64,000 nt of DNA from DASYAE01 sp036501535 (GCA_036501535.1 DASYAE010000043.1:1-64000); one strand, 5' to 3'. Counted from the stretch's first letter, positions 35,434 through 44,398 are shown. Numbers and translations: made by a program. Notes: generated from the sequence alone by a model not told the origin.

Positions 35434-35955
35434 ATGCAGCAGGAAGTCGTGCTGGCGATGCTGGCCAAGGAGCCTTCGCAGGGGCATCAGCTGCGCGCCC
35501 GGCTCGACCGGGCGCTCGGCCCGCTCGGCGAGGGCGTCAACGCCGGCCAGATCTACGTCACGCTCGGCCGGCTGGAGAAGGCGGGGCTGGTCGCGCGCGA
35601 GGGCTCGTCGGCGGCGCGGGCGGACTGGAAGGTCTACGCCCTGACCCCGGCCGGCCAGGAGCGCGTCGCCGAATGGCTCGCCGAGGTCGACTGGCCGCGG
35701 CCGGACCTCGCCGAGTTCCACCTCAAGCTGGTGGCCGCGGCCCAGGCCGGCCTCGCCGATCCGCTCGGGATCGTCGACGCGCAGCGCGGAGAGCTGCTGC
35801 ACCGGCTGCGCGAGGTCGAGCGCGCGGCCATGGCCGAGCCGGACGGCTCCGACGCCGGGCTGCTGCTCGAGGGGATCCTCCTTCGCCTACAGGCTGATCT
35901 GCGCTGGTTGGAGGCGTGCGAACGCGCGTGGACGAGTCGGAGGAGAAAGCGTTGA
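35434..35955 (+). CDS. PadR-family transcriptional regulator (long type)
   Basis: The 173-residue regulator has a PadR winged helix (VVLAMLAKEPSQGHQLRARLDRALG, NAGQIYVTLGRLEKAGLVARE) and a C-terminal helical dimerisation domain (about residues 85-170). It starts eight bases after a large palindromic operator and overlaps the ATPase gene at its 3' end (TTGA). The regulator-ATPase-permease order is typical of PadR-controlled drug or lipid exporters, where binding of the exported compound releases the repressor. Ligand unknown. Confidence 0.9.
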   Translation: MQQEVVLAMLAKEPSQGHQLRARLDRALGPLGEGVNAGQIYVTLGRLEKAGLVAREGSSAARADWKVYALTPAGQERVAEWLAEVDWPRPDLAEFHLKLVAAAQAGLADPLGIVDAQRGELLHRLREVERAAMAEPDGSDAGLLLEGILLRLQADLRWLEACERAWTSRRRKR

Positions 35956-36698
35956 ATCAACCGTCAGAGATACTTGTGCGGGCCCGGGGCCTGCGCCGGG
36001 ACTACGGCCGCGGCGAGAGCCTGGTGCGGGCGGTCGACGACGTCGACCTCGAGGTCGCGGCCGGGGAGGCGCTGGCGGTGATGGGGCCGAGCGGGTGCGG
36101 CAAGTCGACCCTGCTCCACCTGCTCGGCGGCCTCGACCGGCCCGGCGCGGGCGAGCTGTGGCTGGGCGACCAGCGCGTCGACAAGCTCTCCGAGCGCGCG
36201 CTCGCCGAGCTTCGCTGCCACCGGATCGGCTTCGTGTTCCAGGCCTTCCACCTCATGGACGAGCTCACGGCGCAGGAGAACGTGGAGCTGCCCGCCCTGC
36301 TCGCGGGACGCTCGCCGCGCCGGGCGCGCCGCCGCGCCGAGGAGCTGCTCGACCAGGCCGGCGTCGCCGACCGGGCCCGGCACCTTCCGGGCCGGCTCTC
36401 CGGCGGCCAGCGCCAGCGGGTCGCGATCGCCCGCGCGCTGGCCAACGACCCGCAGATCCTGCTGGCCGACGAGCCGACCGGCAACCTCGACAGCGCGGCC
36501 GCCCTCGACGTGCTCCGGCTGTTCGAGGCCTTACACCAAGGCGGCCTCACCCTGGTGATCGTCACCCACGACGACCGCATCGCGGGCACCGCGGACCGGC
36601 TCGTCTCGATGCGGGACGGCGCGCTCGTCGGCGAACGGCGGCTGACCGGCGGCGCGCGCGGGAGCCTCGCGCAGTTCGCCGGGCTGCGGGGCGAGTGA
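35952..36698 (+). CDS. ABC transporter ATP-binding protein (MacB/LolD type)
   Basis: This 248-residue ATPase starts at TTG 35952, six bases after GGAGGAG and overlapping the padR stop; an earlier ATG (35916) lies inside padR without a ribosome site. Walker A GPSGCGKST, Q-loop VFQAFHLMDELTAQENVELP, signature LSGGQRQR, Walker B LLADEPTGNLD and VTHDDR are all intact. It pairs with the FtsX permease whose ATG overlaps its stop. A TTA leucine codon at 36531-36533 is notable in this GC-rich genome and could make expression bldA-dependent if the organism has that system. Confidence 0.9.
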   Translation: MNQPSEILVRARGLRRDYGRGESLVRAVDDVDLEVAAGEALAVMGPSGCGKSTLLHLLGGLDRPGAGELWLGDQRVDKLSERALAELRCHRIGFVFQAFHLMDELTAQENVELPALLAGRSPRRARRRAEELLDQAGVADRARHLPGRLSGGQRQRVAIARALANDPQILLADEPTGNLDSAAALDVLRLFEALHQGGLTLVIVTHDDRIAGTADRLVSMRDGALVGERRLTGGARGSLAQFAGLRGE

Positions 36699-38539
36699 TG
36701 GGCCGCGCCTTCCTCGTCTGCCGGCTCGCCGCGCGCGACGTGCGGCACCATCTCGCCGAGGCCGTGCTCCTCGTCGTCGCGATCGCCGCGGCGACAGCCA
36801 CTCTGACGATGGCGCTCGCGCTCGACGGGGTCACGAGCCAGCCGTATCAGCAGACTCGGAACGCCACCAGAGGGCCGGACCTCGTCGTGTATATAACGTC
36901 TCCGTCACAGGCGGCAGCACTCATACACGCACGCGGCGTCGTGGCCTCCAGCGGCCCCTTCCCGGTCGCCTCGGCCACGATCGAGGCCGACGGCCGCACG
37001 GGGGGCCTCTTCGCCGAGGGCCGCAGCGAGGCGCCGGCCGCGGTCGACCAGCCCGACGTGACCGCCGGCTCGTGGGTCCGCCCCGGCGGCGTCGTGCTCG
37101 AACGGACCTTCGCCCAGGCGCTGGACGTGGGCGTCGGCGCGGGCGTCACGATATCCGGCAGGCGTTTCACGGTGGTCGGCATCGCCGTCACCGCGGCGCA
37201 GGCGCCTTATCCCAACCTCTGCTATCTGACGACGAATACGTGCGGGAACCTCCAGACCGACGGTTTCGGGTCGGAGCAGCTCGGCGTCGCCTGGACGACC
37301 GAGGCCGACGCGCGCGCCCTGGCCTCTGCGACGGTCCCGCTCGACGACTTCGCGCTGAACCTGAAGCTGCAGGATCCCGCGGACGCGCCGGCGTTCGCGG
37401 CCGAGCACACGCCTGCGCCCGGCCCGATCATCAGTTCGCCCGCCGACCAGCCGGAACTGGTCATCTCCACGTGGGAGGGCATTGCGGCAGCCGACGCGCT
37501 GCTCGTCCAGGACGCGCAGTCGGTGCTCATCCCCGGCTCGCTGCTCCTGGCCCTGCTCGCCGTCGCGAGTGTCGCAGTCCTCGTCGGACGCCGGCTCTCC
37601 GAGTACGCACGGCGCGTGGGACTGCTCAAGGCCGTGGGAGGCACCCCGGCGCTCGTCGCCGCGACGTTCCTGGTCGAGAACGTCGCGCTGGCAGTCTCCG
37701 CGGCGGTGGTCGGGCTGGCGGCCGGGCGGCTGATCGCGCCGCTGCTCACCGATCCCGGGGCCGCCCTGATCGGGGCTCCCGCCGCGCCGTCGCTCAGTGC
37801 TCTGAAAGCGGCTGAAGTCCTCGGCGTTGCCCTGGTCGTGGCGCTTGCCGCGACGCTCGTCCCGGCGATCCGGGCGGCGCGCGCGAGCACGGTGCGCTCG
37901 CTCGCCGAGATCGGCCGACAGCCACGGCGGGGCGCAGTCCTCATCAGGCTCTCCCGAAGGCTGCCCGTGCCGATGCTCTTCGGCCTGCGCCTCGTCGCAC
38001 GCCGCCCGCGCCGCGCGCTGCTCAGCACGGCGAACATGGCCGTGACGGTCACCGGGCTCGTCGTCGTTGTCGCGTTTCACACCTCGGTTGCCAAAAGACT
38101 CTCGACGGCGGGCCTGGGTCCGACCGCCGGGGGCCTGTCCGACCCGGTGATCAACCGGGACCTGCAGATGCTCGGCGTGCTCACCGTCATGCTGGTCACC
38201 CTCGCGCTGCTCAACGCCGTCTTCACGACGTGGGCCATGGTGGCCGACGCGCAGCGGGCTTCGGCGGTGCTGCGCGCCCTTGGGGCACGGGCCCGTCAGG
38301 TGAGCCTCGGCCTGGTCGTCGCGCAGGTGGTCGCCGCCCTTCCCGGCACGCTCGCCGGAGTCGGGCTCGGCATCCTGGCTTTCCGGGCCGCGGTGAGCGA
38401 CGGCGGGACTCCGTCAGTACTCTGGCTCGTCCTCACGGTGCTCGGAAGCCTGGCGGCCGTCGCCGCGCTCACGGCGGTTCCGGCGCGCCTCGGCGCCCGG
38501 CGGTCCATCGCGGACGCGCTGGCCTCCGAGGCGGCGTGA
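36698..38539 (+). CDS. ABC transporter permease, FtsX family
   Basis: The 613-residue permease has an N-terminal membrane helix (LAEAVLLVVAIAAATATLTMALAL in part), an extracytoplasmic domain (about residues 45-265) containing two Cys residues near LCYLTTNTCGNLQ that could form a disulfide, and then FtsX-type helices grouped at about 270-410 and 430-600. The coupling sequences RRVGLLKAVGGTPALVAATFLVEN and RASAVLRALGARARQVSLGL are characteristic. It is the last gene of the PadR operon and is followed by an intrinsic terminator. Cargo unknown. Confidence 0.87.
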   Translation: MGRAFLVCRLAARDVRHHLAEAVLLVVAIAAATATLTMALALDGVTSQPYQQTRNATRGPDLVVYITSPSQAAALIHARGVVASSGPFPVASATIEADGRTGGLFAEGRSEAPAAVDQPDVTAGSWVRPGGVVLERTFAQALDVGVGAGVTISGRRFTVVGIAVTAAQAPYPNLCYLTTNTCGNLQTDGFGSEQLGVAWTTEADARALASATVPLDDFALNLKLQDPADAPAFAAEHTPAPGPIISSPADQPELVISTWEGIAAADALLVQDAQSVLIPGSLLLALLAVASVAVLVGRRLSEYARRVGLLKAVGGTPALVAATFLVENVALAVSAAVVGLAAGRLIAPLLTDPGAALIGAPAAPSLSALKAAEVLGVALVVALAATLVPAIRAARASTVRSLAEIGRQPRRGAVLIRLSRRLPVPMLFGLRLVARRPRRALLSTANMAVTVTGLVVVVAFHTSVAKRLSTAGLGPTAGGLSDPVINRDLQMLGVLTVMLVTLALLNAVFTTWAMVADAQRASAVLRALGARARQVSLGLVVAQVVAALPGTLAGVGLGILAFRAAVSDGGTPSVLWLVLTVLGSLAAVAALTAVPARLGARRSIADALASEAA

Positions 38540-38573
38540 GGTGAAATTCGCGGGCTGAGATCGAGAGAGATCG

Positions 38574-38606
38574 GCGCGGGGGCGGTTCGCCGCCCCCGCG
38601 CTTTTT
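38574..38606 (+). terminator. Rho-independent terminator of the PadR-ABC operon
   Basis: A 12-bp GC stem (GCGCGGGGGCGG at 38574-38585 pairing with 38590-38601) closed by a TTCG tetraloop is followed by TTTTT (38602-38606). Textbook intrinsic terminator. Confidence 0.93.
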
Positions 38607-38646
38607 CATGTGCGGCTCCAGCCGCCTCCCGAACCATAAGGCAGAT

Positions 38647-38665
38647 TGATAAGGTAGACTTATCA
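38647..38665 (+). promoter_or_regulatory. MarR operator overlapping the -10 box
   Basis: Perfect inverted repeat TGATAAG-GTAGA-CTTATCA at 38647-38665 ends one base before the marR ATG. TAGACT (38655-38660), a consensus -10 box, lies inside it and six bases before the ATG, so transcription should be leaderless and blocked by bound MarR protein. Confidence 0.75.
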
Positions 38666-38666
38666 T

Positions 38667-39107
38667 ATGGATGACGATCCGGGCCTCGGCGGCCTCGCCG
38701 CGTCCCTGCTGGCCAGCGTCAGCGTCCTCGTGCGGCGGGTGCGGCAGGCGCCCACCGGAGGCGAGCTCAGCATGCCCGAGCGGACCGCCCTCGCGCGCTT
38801 GGACCGCTCGGGGCCCACCACCTCTTCGGCCCTGGCCCGGGAGGTGCAGATCACGGCGCAGGCGATGGGGGTGACGCTCGGCGCGCTGCGGGCCCGGGGC
38901 CTGATCGAACGCCGCCCGGACCCGGACGACGGCCGGCGCATGGTGCTGACGGTGACCGAGGCCGGCTCGCAGGAGCTGAAGAACAAGCGCAACGCCCGCA
39001 CCGAGCAGATCGCCCAAGCCCTGGCCCGCGGCGCGTTCACAGCGCGCGAGCTGGAGCAGCTCGCCGCGACGGCGCCGCTGCTGGAGCGGCTCGCCCAGAA
39101 CATATGA
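38667..39107 (+). CDS. MarR-family transcriptional regulator
   Basis: A 146-residue MarR winged-helix protein (LSMPERTALARLDRSGPTTSSALAREVQITAQAMGVTLGAL in pieces, wing RRPDPDDGRRMVLTVTEAG). An inverted-repeat operator directly precedes its start, so it is almost certainly autorepressing. It is followed after 36 bases by an MFS exporter gene and then a PEBP gene, the classic layout of a MarR-controlled multidrug efflux operon. No Cys in a redox-sensing position was noted, so a small phenolic or drug ligand is more likely than oxidation. Confidence 0.92.
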   Translation: MDDDPGLGGLAASLLASVSVLVRRVRQAPTGGELSMPERTALARLDRSGPTTSSALAREVQITAQAMGVTLGALRARGLIERRPDPDDGRRMVLTVTEAGSQELKNKRNARTEQIAQALARGAFTARELEQLAATAPLLERLAQNI

Positions 39108-39143
39108 ACTGACGCAGGGACTGCACCATGGAAAAGCAAGCCG

Positions 39144-40919
39144 ATGACTGATCCCGCCGAGGCGCCCACCGCCGGCCGGGCGGGCGGCGACCGGTACAAG
39201 TGGACGGCGCTGACGAACACGACCGCGGCCGTCTTCATGTCCTCGCTGGACGGCTCGATCGTGCTGATCGCGCTGCCGGCGATCTTCCGCGGCGTGCACC
39301 TGGACCCGCTGGCCGCCGGCAACATCGCCTACCTGCTGTGGATGATCATGGGCTACCGGCTGGTGCAGGCCGTGCTGGTGGTCACCGTGGGCCGGCTCGG
39401 CGACATGTTCGGCCGGGTGCGCATCTACAACTCCGGGTTCGCGGTCTTCACCTTCGGCTCGATCCTGCTCTCCTTCGACCCCTTCGACGGCGGACACGGC
39501 GCGATGTGGCTGATCGGCTGGCGGGTGGTGCAGGCCGTCGGCGGCTCGATGCTCACCGCGAACTCGGCCGCGATCCTGACCGACGCCTTCCCCAAGGAGC
39601 AGCGCGGCTTCGCCCTGGGCATCAACCAGGTCGCCGCGCTCGGCGGGATGTTCATCGGCCTGGTCGCCGGCGGCCTGTTGGCGGCCTGGGACTGGCGGGC
39701 GGTGTTCTGGGTGAACGTGCCCGTCGGCGTGTTCTTCACGCTGTGGGCCTACCGCACCCTGCGCGATACCGGCAGACGCGGCGGCGGCCGGATCGACTGG
39801 TGGGGCAACGTCACCTTCGCGGTGGGGCTCAGCGCCGTCCTGATCGCGGTCACCATCGGCCTGCAGCCCTACGGCGGGCACACCATGGGCTGGACCAACC
39901 CGCTGGTCGACGCCCTGATCGTCGGCGGGCTGGCCCTGCTGGCGGCGTTCGTCGTCATCGAGGGCCGGGTGCGCGCGCCGATGGTCCAGCTGAGCCTCTT
40001 CCGGCTGCGGGCCTTCACCTTCGGCAACATGGCCGGCCTGGCCATCTCGATCGGCCGCGGCGGCATGCAGTTCATCCTGATCATCTGGCTGCAGGGCATC
40101 TGGCTGCCGCTGCACGGCTACGACTACAGCAGCACGCCGCTGTGGGCCGGCATCTTCATGTTGCCGCTGACCGCGGGCTTCCTCGCCGCGGGCCCCGTGT
40201 CGGGGTACCTGTCCGACCGGATCGGCTCGCGGGGCCTGGCCACCGGCGGCGCGCTGCTGTTCGGCGCCAGCTTCCTGGGCCTGATGCTCCTGCCGATCGA
40301 CTTCAGCTACTGGATCTTCGCGCTGCTGATCGCGCTCAACGGGATCGCCAGCGGCATGTTCGCCTCCCCCAACTCCTCCTCGATCATGGGCAGCGTGCCG
40401 GCCCGCCTGCGCGGCGTCGCCTCCGGCATGCGGGCCACCTTCCAGAACTCGGGCACCGCCGTCTCCATCGGCGTGTTCTTCTCCCTGATGATTGCCGGGC
40501 TGGCCAGCAGCCTCCCGCACACCCTAACCGCCGGCCTGCAGCAGCAGGGCGTGCCGGCGAACGTCGCGGCCCAGGTCGGCAGCCTGCCCCCGGTCGCGTC
40601 CCTGTTCGCCGCCCAGCTCGGGGTCAACCCGATCGAGCACCTGCTCCAGCCCAGCGGCGCCCTGGCCGGCCTGACGTCGGGTCAGCAGCAGGCGCTGACC
40701 GGGCATGAGTTCTTCCCGCAGCTGATCTCCGGGCCCTTCCACTCCGGCCTGGTCGTCGTGTTCGCGTTCGGCGCCGTCCTCGCTCTCCTCGCCGCGATCG
40801 CCTCCCTGTTGCGCGGCACCAGCAGGCCCGCCGCCGCCGCGCCCCCGGGACCGCAAGTGGTGCCCACCGAAGGTGTTCCGGCTCTATCCATGGACTCGAT
40901 CGACGAGGTGACGCAATGA
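39144..40919 (+). CDS. MFS drug exporter, DHA2 (EmrB/QacA) family
   Basis: The 591-residue, 14-helix transporter has the DHA2 motifs: SSLDGSIVLIALPAI in helix 1 with the membrane Asp, GRLGDMFGRVRIYN (motif A) between helices 2 and 3, and the proline/glycine-rich helix 5 (GLVAGGLLAAWDWRAVFWVNVPVG). A loop of about 70 residues rich in Gln precedes the last helix. It should expel lipophilic drugs in exchange for protons. It is second in the MarR operon and overlaps the PEBP gene by four bases (ATGA). Start ATG 39144. Confidence 0.92.
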   Translation: MTDPAEAPTAGRAGGDRYKWTALTNTTAAVFMSSLDGSIVLIALPAIFRGVHLDPLAAGNIAYLLWMIMGYRLVQAVLVVTVGRLGDMFGRVRIYNSGFAVFTFGSILLSFDPFDGGHGAMWLIGWRVVQAVGGSMLTANSAAILTDAFPKEQRGFALGINQVAALGGMFIGLVAGGLLAAWDWRAVFWVNVPVGVFFTLWAYRTLRDTGRRGGGRIDWWGNVTFAVGLSAVLIAVTIGLQPYGGHTMGWTNPLVDALIVGGLALLAAFVVIEGRVRAPMVQLSLFRLRAFTFGNMAGLAISIGRGGMQFILIIWLQGIWLPLHGYDYSSTPLWAGIFMLPLTAGFLAAGPVSGYLSDRIGSRGLATGGALLFGASFLGLMLLPIDFSYWIFALLIALNGIASGMFASPNSSSIMGSVPARLRGVASGMRATFQNSGTAVSIGVFFSLMIAGLASSLPHTLTAGLQQQGVPANVAAQVGSLPPVASLFAAQLGVNPIEHLLQPSGALAGLTSGQQQALTGHEFFPQLISGPFHSGLVVVFAFGAVLALLAAIASLLRGTSRPAAAAPPGPQVVPTEGVPALSMDSIDEVTQ

Positions 40920-41500
40920 CCCTGCTCGGCCGGCTCCTGCACAACCGCAGAGCAGGCGAGGCCCACGCGGCCTGGAACCTGCCCCAACTTCACGGCCCCG
41001 ACCTGCTGGCGCTCACCAGCCGCGACTTCGGCGACGGCGACGCCATGCCGCTGGAGCACTGCGCCAAGCCCATCGGCGGCGCCGACATCTCCCCGCACCT
41101 GGCCTGGACCGCGCCCCCGCCCGGCACCGCACAGCTCCTGCTGGTCGTCGAGGACATCGACGTCCCGATGTCCAAGCCGGCCGTGCACTGCGCCGCCCTG
41201 ATCGACCCGGCAGTCGCGCAGCTGGAGCCCGGCGCCCTGGCCGCGCGACAGCCCGGCCCCGGGGTGCGGGTGCTGCGATCCACTATCGGACGCGGCTATC
41301 ACGGCCCCGCGCCGATCACGGGCCACGGGCCGCACCGCTACACCTTCCAGCTGTTCGCCCTCGAGAACCCGCTCGAGAACTCCCTCGGCGGCGGTCCCGG
41401 TGCGACGCCCCCGGACCGGGCACGGCCCCGCCGCCTCCTGGCCGCCGTCCCCGGGCCCGTCCTCGGCCGCGGCCGGCTGACCGGTGTCTTCGAGCGCTGA
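40916..41500 (+). CDS. YbhB/YbcL-type PEBP (Raf kinase inhibitor-like) protein
   Basis: A 194-residue phosphatidylethanolamine-binding-protein-fold protein: LTSRDFGDGDAMPLEHC, GGADISPHLAWTAPPPGTAQLLLVVEDIDVP and GPHRYTFQLFALE give the ligand pocket with the conserved Asp/His residues. There is no signal peptide. Family members are small cytoplasmic proteins without settled biochemical role in bacteria. Here it is translationally coupled to a drug exporter and presumably acts with it, perhaps by binding its substrate or a lipid; this is inference only. It ends next to the convergent ROK gene. Confidence 0.88.
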   Translation: MTLLGRLLHNRRAGEAHAAWNLPQLHGPDLLALTSRDFGDGDAMPLEHCAKPIGGADISPHLAWTAPPPGTAQLLLVVEDIDVPMSKPAVHCAALIDPAVAQLEPGALAARQPGPGVRVLRSTIGRGYHGPAPITGHGPHRYTFQLFALENPLENSLGGGPGATPPDRARPRRLLAAVPGPVLGRGRLTGVFER

Positions 41501-41503
41501 CCG

Positions 41504-42856
41504 CTACCCGACGCTCCGGGCGAACAGCCAGGGGTCCTCGATGATCTGACGGACCGTGGACATCGCGGCGCCGAGCAGCGGACCGCGGCGCCCGAGCCGG
41601 GAGACGACCAGTGCGTCGGCGGACCAGGGGCGGACGGTGACGCGCGCGGCGAGCTCGCGGCGCATCGCAGGCAGCAGCCATGTGCCCAGGTCGGCATAGG
41701 CGCCGCCGAGGATCACCGCAGTCGGGTCGAGCAGGTTGACCGCTCCGGCCAGCGCGGTGCCGAGCGCGCCGCCGGCCTGCTCCAAGGCGGCGCACACGCG
41801 CGCGTCGGTGATCTCGGCGCGCTCGGCCAGCACTTCGACCGGATCGCCCGGACCGCTCGGCCAGCCGGCCGCGCGCAGCACGGCCTCCTCCCCCGCGTAC
41901 TGCTCCAGGCAGCCGCGCGCTCCACAGGCACAGCGCGGCCCGTCCGGCTGCACCGGCACGTGGCCGAGCTCGCCGGCGAAGCCGTGCACGCCGCGCAGCA
42001 GCCGGCCGCCGACCACGATCGCGGCGCCGATGCCCGCCTCCGCGGATACGTGGACGAAGTCCCCGGCGCCGACGCTAGTGCCGTCCCAGAGCTCTGCCAG
42101 GGCGCCGAGGTTCGCCTCGTTGTCGACGCGCAGCGGGATTCCGCGCAGCGGCGCGGGAAACCGGTCCTGCAGCAGCGCCGCGGCCGGGGCCTTGTGCCAG
42201 TGCAGGTTGGGGGCGCGCTCGACCAGGCCCGGCCCGGCAGCACCGCTGATGTTGTCGACGCGCCGGCTCTGGTCGGCGACGAGGCCGGGCACGGCGAGCA
42301 CGGCGCCGACCGCCCGGAGCCCTTCGGCCGCACCCTCGTGCGCCACCCGCCCGGCGACCCGGGCCAGCTCGCCGAGCACGGTGCCGGGGTCGCGGCCGCG
42401 GTTGTCCGTCTGGCAGCGCAGATACGCACGCGTCTCGCCGCGCAGGTCGACCAGGCAGGCGGCGAGGTGGCCGACGCCGACCTCGAGGCCGAGGCCGGCC
42501 GGGCCGGTGCCGCTGACCGCGAGCATCGCGCCCGGCCGGCCGACCCGTCCGCTCGGCGCGATGCCGTGGTCGGTGATCAGGCGGGCGGCGGCCAGCTCCG
42601 CGGCCAGGCTGCCGACGGCCGCGCGGGTCAGGCCGGTGCGCTCGGCGACCTCGGCACGCGAGAGCGGGCCGTGTGCCGCGACGGATCCCATGACCAGCGC
42701 GAGGTTCTGCCGCCGCATGCCACGCTGGGAGGCCGGCCCGGTGCTCTGATGCTGGCTCTGGTGCTGACTCTGGCCGTGGCCGTGTGCGTGGCCGGATCCG
42801 CGGTGCGGGCCGCGGGCCGGCCCCGGCTCGGCGGAGGCGACCGGCTCGACCGCCAT
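41504..42856 (-). CDS. ROK-family transcriptional regulator (XylR-like)
   Basis: The 450-residue protein combines an N-terminal winged helix (RRQNLALVMGSVAAHGPLSRAEVAERTGLTRAAVGSLAAEL in pieces, residues 47-100) with a sugar-kinase-like ROK domain. ROK signatures are GLGLEVGVGHLAACLVDL and the zinc/substrate motif FAGELGHVPV with CACGARGCLEQYAG. The first ~45 residues are His/Gln/Gly-rich (GHAHGHGQSQHQSQHQS) and probably disordered. It is encoded 15 bases downstream of xylB and is very likely the xylose-responsive repressor of the divergent xylB and xylA genes. The start at 42856 may be too early; a Met just before RRQNLALV is an alternative. Confidence 0.88.
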   Translation of the reverse strand: MAVEPVASAEPGPARGPHRGSGHAHGHGQSQHQSQHQSTGPASQRGMRRQNLALVMGSVAAHGPLSRAEVAERTGLTRAAVGSLAAELAAARLITDHGIAPSGRVGRPGAMLAVSGTGPAGLGLEVGVGHLAACLVDLRGETRAYLRCQTDNRGRDPGTVLGELARVAGRVAHEGAAEGLRAVGAVLAVPGLVADQSRRVDNISGAAGPGLVERAPNLHWHKAPAAALLQDRFPAPLRGIPLRVDNEANLGALAELWDGTSVGAGDFVHVSAEAGIGAAIVVGGRLLRGVHGFAGELGHVPVQPDGPRCACGARGCLEQYAGEEAVLRAAGWPSGPGDPVEVLAERAEITDARVCAALEQAGGALGTALAGAVNLLDPTAVILGGAYADLGTWLLPAMRRELAARVTVRPWSADALVVSRLGRRGPLLGAAMSTVRQIIEDPWLFARSVG

Positions 42857-42871
42857 CGATCCCTCCGTCGC

Positions 42872-44296
42872 TCAGCGCTCGCCGGGTGCGAGCAGCCCTC
42901 CGGCTCGCACCAGCGTATCGGCGATGCGTTGGGCGGCCGCGGTGTCCTTGGACACCGGGTCGAACAGGCGCCCCGCCTGCGTTCCCCATCCGCGTGCCAC
43001 CGCGTCGGCCGGCTCGCCGACGACCAGCGCCGCGGCCTGCGCCGCCGCGCCGAGCGCGACCAGTTCGCGCGCGTCGGGAACCAGGACCGGCCGGCCGGAG
43101 AGTCTGCGCACCGTCTCGACCCACGCAGTGCCCTGCGCCCCGCCGCCGATAAGCAGCAGCGGCGTATCAGGCGCCGTATCCTCCGCGCCAGAGCGCAGCA
43201 CTTCGTCGACGGCCGTGAGCAGCGAGTAGGCCGCGCCGTCATAGGCCGCCTGGAGGATCTGACCCCGCGTCGTCTCGTGACGCAGGCCGTTGATCAGGCC
43301 GGAGGCGTAGGGCAGGTTCGGGGTGCGCTCGCCGTCCAGGAAGGGCAGGAAGACCGCCTCGCCGCCGGGCTCCACGGCCTCCCGCTCGAGGCCGAGCAGC
43401 GCGGCGGCCCGGTCGACGGCCAGGGTGCAGTTCAGCGTGCAGGCCAGCGGCAGCCAGCGACCGAGCGCGTCGGCGAAGCCGGCCACCACGCCGGTCGGGT
43501 CGGCGGGCCGCCCGCGGGTCACCGCATAGGCGGTGCCTGATGTTCCCAGACTGACTACCGGGACGCCCGGCTCCAGGCCGAGGCCGAGGGCGGCCGCCAT
43601 GTTGTCGCCGGTGCCGGTGCCGACCAGGGCGCCCTCGCGCAGCGGCGAGCCCGCGCGCGCGGTGCCGACCGACGCGCCCGGCTCGGCGACCTCGGGCAGC
43701 AGCTGCGGATCGAGGCCTACCAGGTCGAGCAGACCCTTGTCATAACCCTGCGGCGTCCACCAGCCGGTGCCTGATGCGTCGCCGCGGTCGGTGACCGCCG
43801 CGCCGGTCAGACGCTCCGTCAGATAGTCGTGCGGCAGCCGGACCGCGGCGACGCGGGCTGCGTTCTGCGGTTCGTGCTCGCGCAGCCAGGCCCATTTGGC
43901 GATGGTGAACGCGGCGGTCGGGACGCTGCCGGCGCGCTCGGCCCACGCCTCGGCGCCGAGCTCGCGGACGAGCTGCGCGGCCGCGGCGGCGCTGCGCACG
44001 TCGTTCCACAGCATGGCGGGCCGGACCGGGCGCCCGGCTTCGTCGAGGGTGACCAGGCCGTGCTGCTGGCCGCCGATCGCGACGGCGAGCGCCCGGTCGG
44101 CGTAGCCGGTCCCGGCCAGCGCCGCGCCGAGCGCCTCCCACCACTGCTCCGGATCGCTCTCCCGGGCGGCCCCGGTGCTGACCGTGTGCCCGGCCCGGCC
44201 CTCGGCCAGCACGGCGCCGGTGTCCGCGTCGACGGCCAGGGCCTTCGTGGCCTGGGTGGAGCTGTCCACTCCGATGACTATGCGCGGTTCCGGCAT
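42872..44296 (-). CDS. xylB: Xylulokinase
   Basis: A 474-residue FGGY-family kinase that phosphorylates D-xylulose to xylulose 5-phosphate. Motifs: VIGVDSSTQATKALAVD (phosphate 1), AIGGQQHGLVTLD, LPHDYLTERLTG, the catalytic-base loop VGTGTGDNMAAALG and LLLIGGGAQGTAWVE (adenosine). The start ATG 44296 follows GGAGGCCGCG; the frame is open further upstream but those residues are not conserved. It is transcribed divergently from xylA with an AT-rich operator region between them and is followed by the ROK regulator gene. Confidence 0.93.
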   Translation of the reverse strand: MPEPRIVIGVDSSTQATKALAVDADTGAVLAEGRAGHTVSTGAARESDPEQWWEALGAALAGTGYADRALAVAIGGQQHGLVTLDEAGRPVRPAMLWNDVRSAAAAAQLVRELGAEAWAERAGSVPTAAFTIAKWAWLREHEPQNAARVAAVRLPHDYLTERLTGAAVTDRGDASGTGWWTPQGYDKGLLDLVGLDPQLLPEVAEPGASVGTARAGSPLREGALVGTGTGDNMAAALGLGLEPGVPVVSLGTSGTAYAVTRGRPADPTGVVAGFADALGRWLPLACTLNCTLAVDRAAALLGLEREAVEPGGEAVFLPFLDGERTPNLPYASGLINGLRHETTRGQILQAAYDGAAYSLLTAVDEVLRSGAEDTAPDTPLLLIGGGAQGTAWVETVRRLSGRPVLVPDARELVALGAAAQAAALVVGEPADAVARGWGTQAGRLFDPVSKDTAAAQRIADTLVRAGGLLAPGER

Positions 44297-44384
44297 CGCG
44301 GCCTCCAGGCGGCGTGGGCGAACAGTGTGGGCGGGCGTGGGCGAACGGGTCGGGGGCCGAGGGCTTCCCAATCCCCGCTGCCGC

Positions 44385-44398
44385 ATACTAATTTGTAT
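44385..44398. promoter_or_regulatory. Xylose operator candidate between xylB and xylA
   Basis: ATACTAATTTGTAT is a 14-base near-palindrome (12 of 14 positions symmetrical) inside a conspicuous AT-rich island (44384-44416) between the divergent genes. ROK-type XylR proteins bind AT-rich palindromes at such positions. Confidence 0.55.
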
